The translations under genes and the position numbers were made by a program. From CAYJRR01 sp964372275 [NCBI: uncultured bacterium] (GTDB lineage: Bacteria > CAYJRR01), in NCBI GenBank assembly GCA_964372275.1, contig CAYJRR010000196.1:1-5531 (forward strand): a stretch of DNA of 5,531 nucleotides. The letters run 5' to 3'. Below the pieces are notes generated by a model, which searched no databases, was not told the origin of the DNA, and worked only from the letters and a program-made list of their open reading frames with translations. Positions 5,475 to 5,531 of the stretch are shown piece by piece; position 1 is the first letter of the stretch; the number at the start of each line of letters is the position of its first letter.

Positions 5475-5531
5475 TGGAGCGGGAGACGAGGCTCGAACTC
5501 GCGACCCTCAGCTTGGGAAGCTGATGCTCTA
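5475..5531 (-). tRNA. tRNA-Gly (anticodon CCC), 5' part beyond window
   Basis: Read on the minus strand, the end of the window gives the 3' side of the D arm (GAGC), then anticodon stem TCAGC/GCTGA around loop TTCCCAA. The anticodon is CCC at plus-strand 5515-5517. Next come a five-base variable loop, T arm GCGAG-TTCGAGC-CTCGT, acceptor 3' strand CTCCCGC, discriminator T, and an encoded CCA ending at 5475. Discriminator U73 and anticodon CCC are both as expected for bacterial tRNA-Gly reading GGG. The acceptor 5' strand and most of the D arm lie past 5531. Confidence 0.95.

Noticed and set aside
3317-5524. 735-codon plus-strand open frame spanning two genes and the tRNA
   Set aside because: The product is almost entirely Arg/Pro/Gly/Ala, typical of a shifted frame in GC-rich DNA. 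It overlaps two well-supported genes in another frame and ends inside the tRNA.
5475-5531. Integration (att) site of a mobile element at the tRNA-Gly 3' end
   Set aside because: tRNA 3' ends are common integration sites, but no integrase, repeat of the tRNA end or other mobile gene is visible in the window.

Overview
The window is strongly GC-rich and comes from a bacterium. It has bacterial Shine-Dalgarno sites (GGAGGAG, AGGAGG), a CCA-encoding tRNA-Gly gene, and exported proteins with Pro-Thr linkers. This style resembles Acidobacteriota, Myxococcota or a related high-GC, Gram-negative-like lineage. That placement is an inference from composition and gene style, because no marker gene is present.

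Layout, left to right. (1) Positions 1-1335, plus strand: a nearly complete short-chain fatty acid transporter of the AtoE family, missing only its first few codons at the window edge. (2) After a 52-base convergent gap, 1388-3157, minus strand: a 589-residue exported, probably lipid-anchored, modular protein. It carries a pair of EF-hand/dockerin-like calcium loops, an unrecognised beta-rich segment, a Pro-Thr linker, and a Cys-rich C-terminal domain with the His-Gly and Asp-x-Ser-Cys-x-Ser-Gly signature of a caspase-like (clan CD) cysteine peptidase. (3) A divergent intergenic region, 3158-3386, with a 13-base palindrome. (4) 3387-4673, plus strand: a fusion of a signal-peptide-like N terminus, a DUF1566/Lcl_C domain and a ferredoxin-NADP+ reductase-like flavin/nucleotide-binding domain. 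(5) 4731-5258, plus strand: a small exported protein of a family I recognise by pattern but not by function, with a strong ribosome binding site. (6) 5259-5474: non-coding, with small hairpins and a long imperfect hairpin that looks like the terminator of the next gene. (7) 5475-5531, minus strand: the 3' three-quarters of a tRNA-Gly with anticodon CCC.

The genes do not form one obvious pathway. Genes 2, 4 and 5 all appear to be exported, so the block 1388-5258 may serve envelope or secreted functions. Genes 4 and 5 are co-directional, 57 bases apart and could be co-transcribed, although a perfect 7-base-pair hairpin sits between them. The two observations most worth following are the calcium-loop plus caspase-like lipoprotein and the DUF1566-FNR fusion. 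The fusion places a nicotinamide/flavin reductase fold behind an apparent export signal, with changes in both nucleotide-binding motifs.
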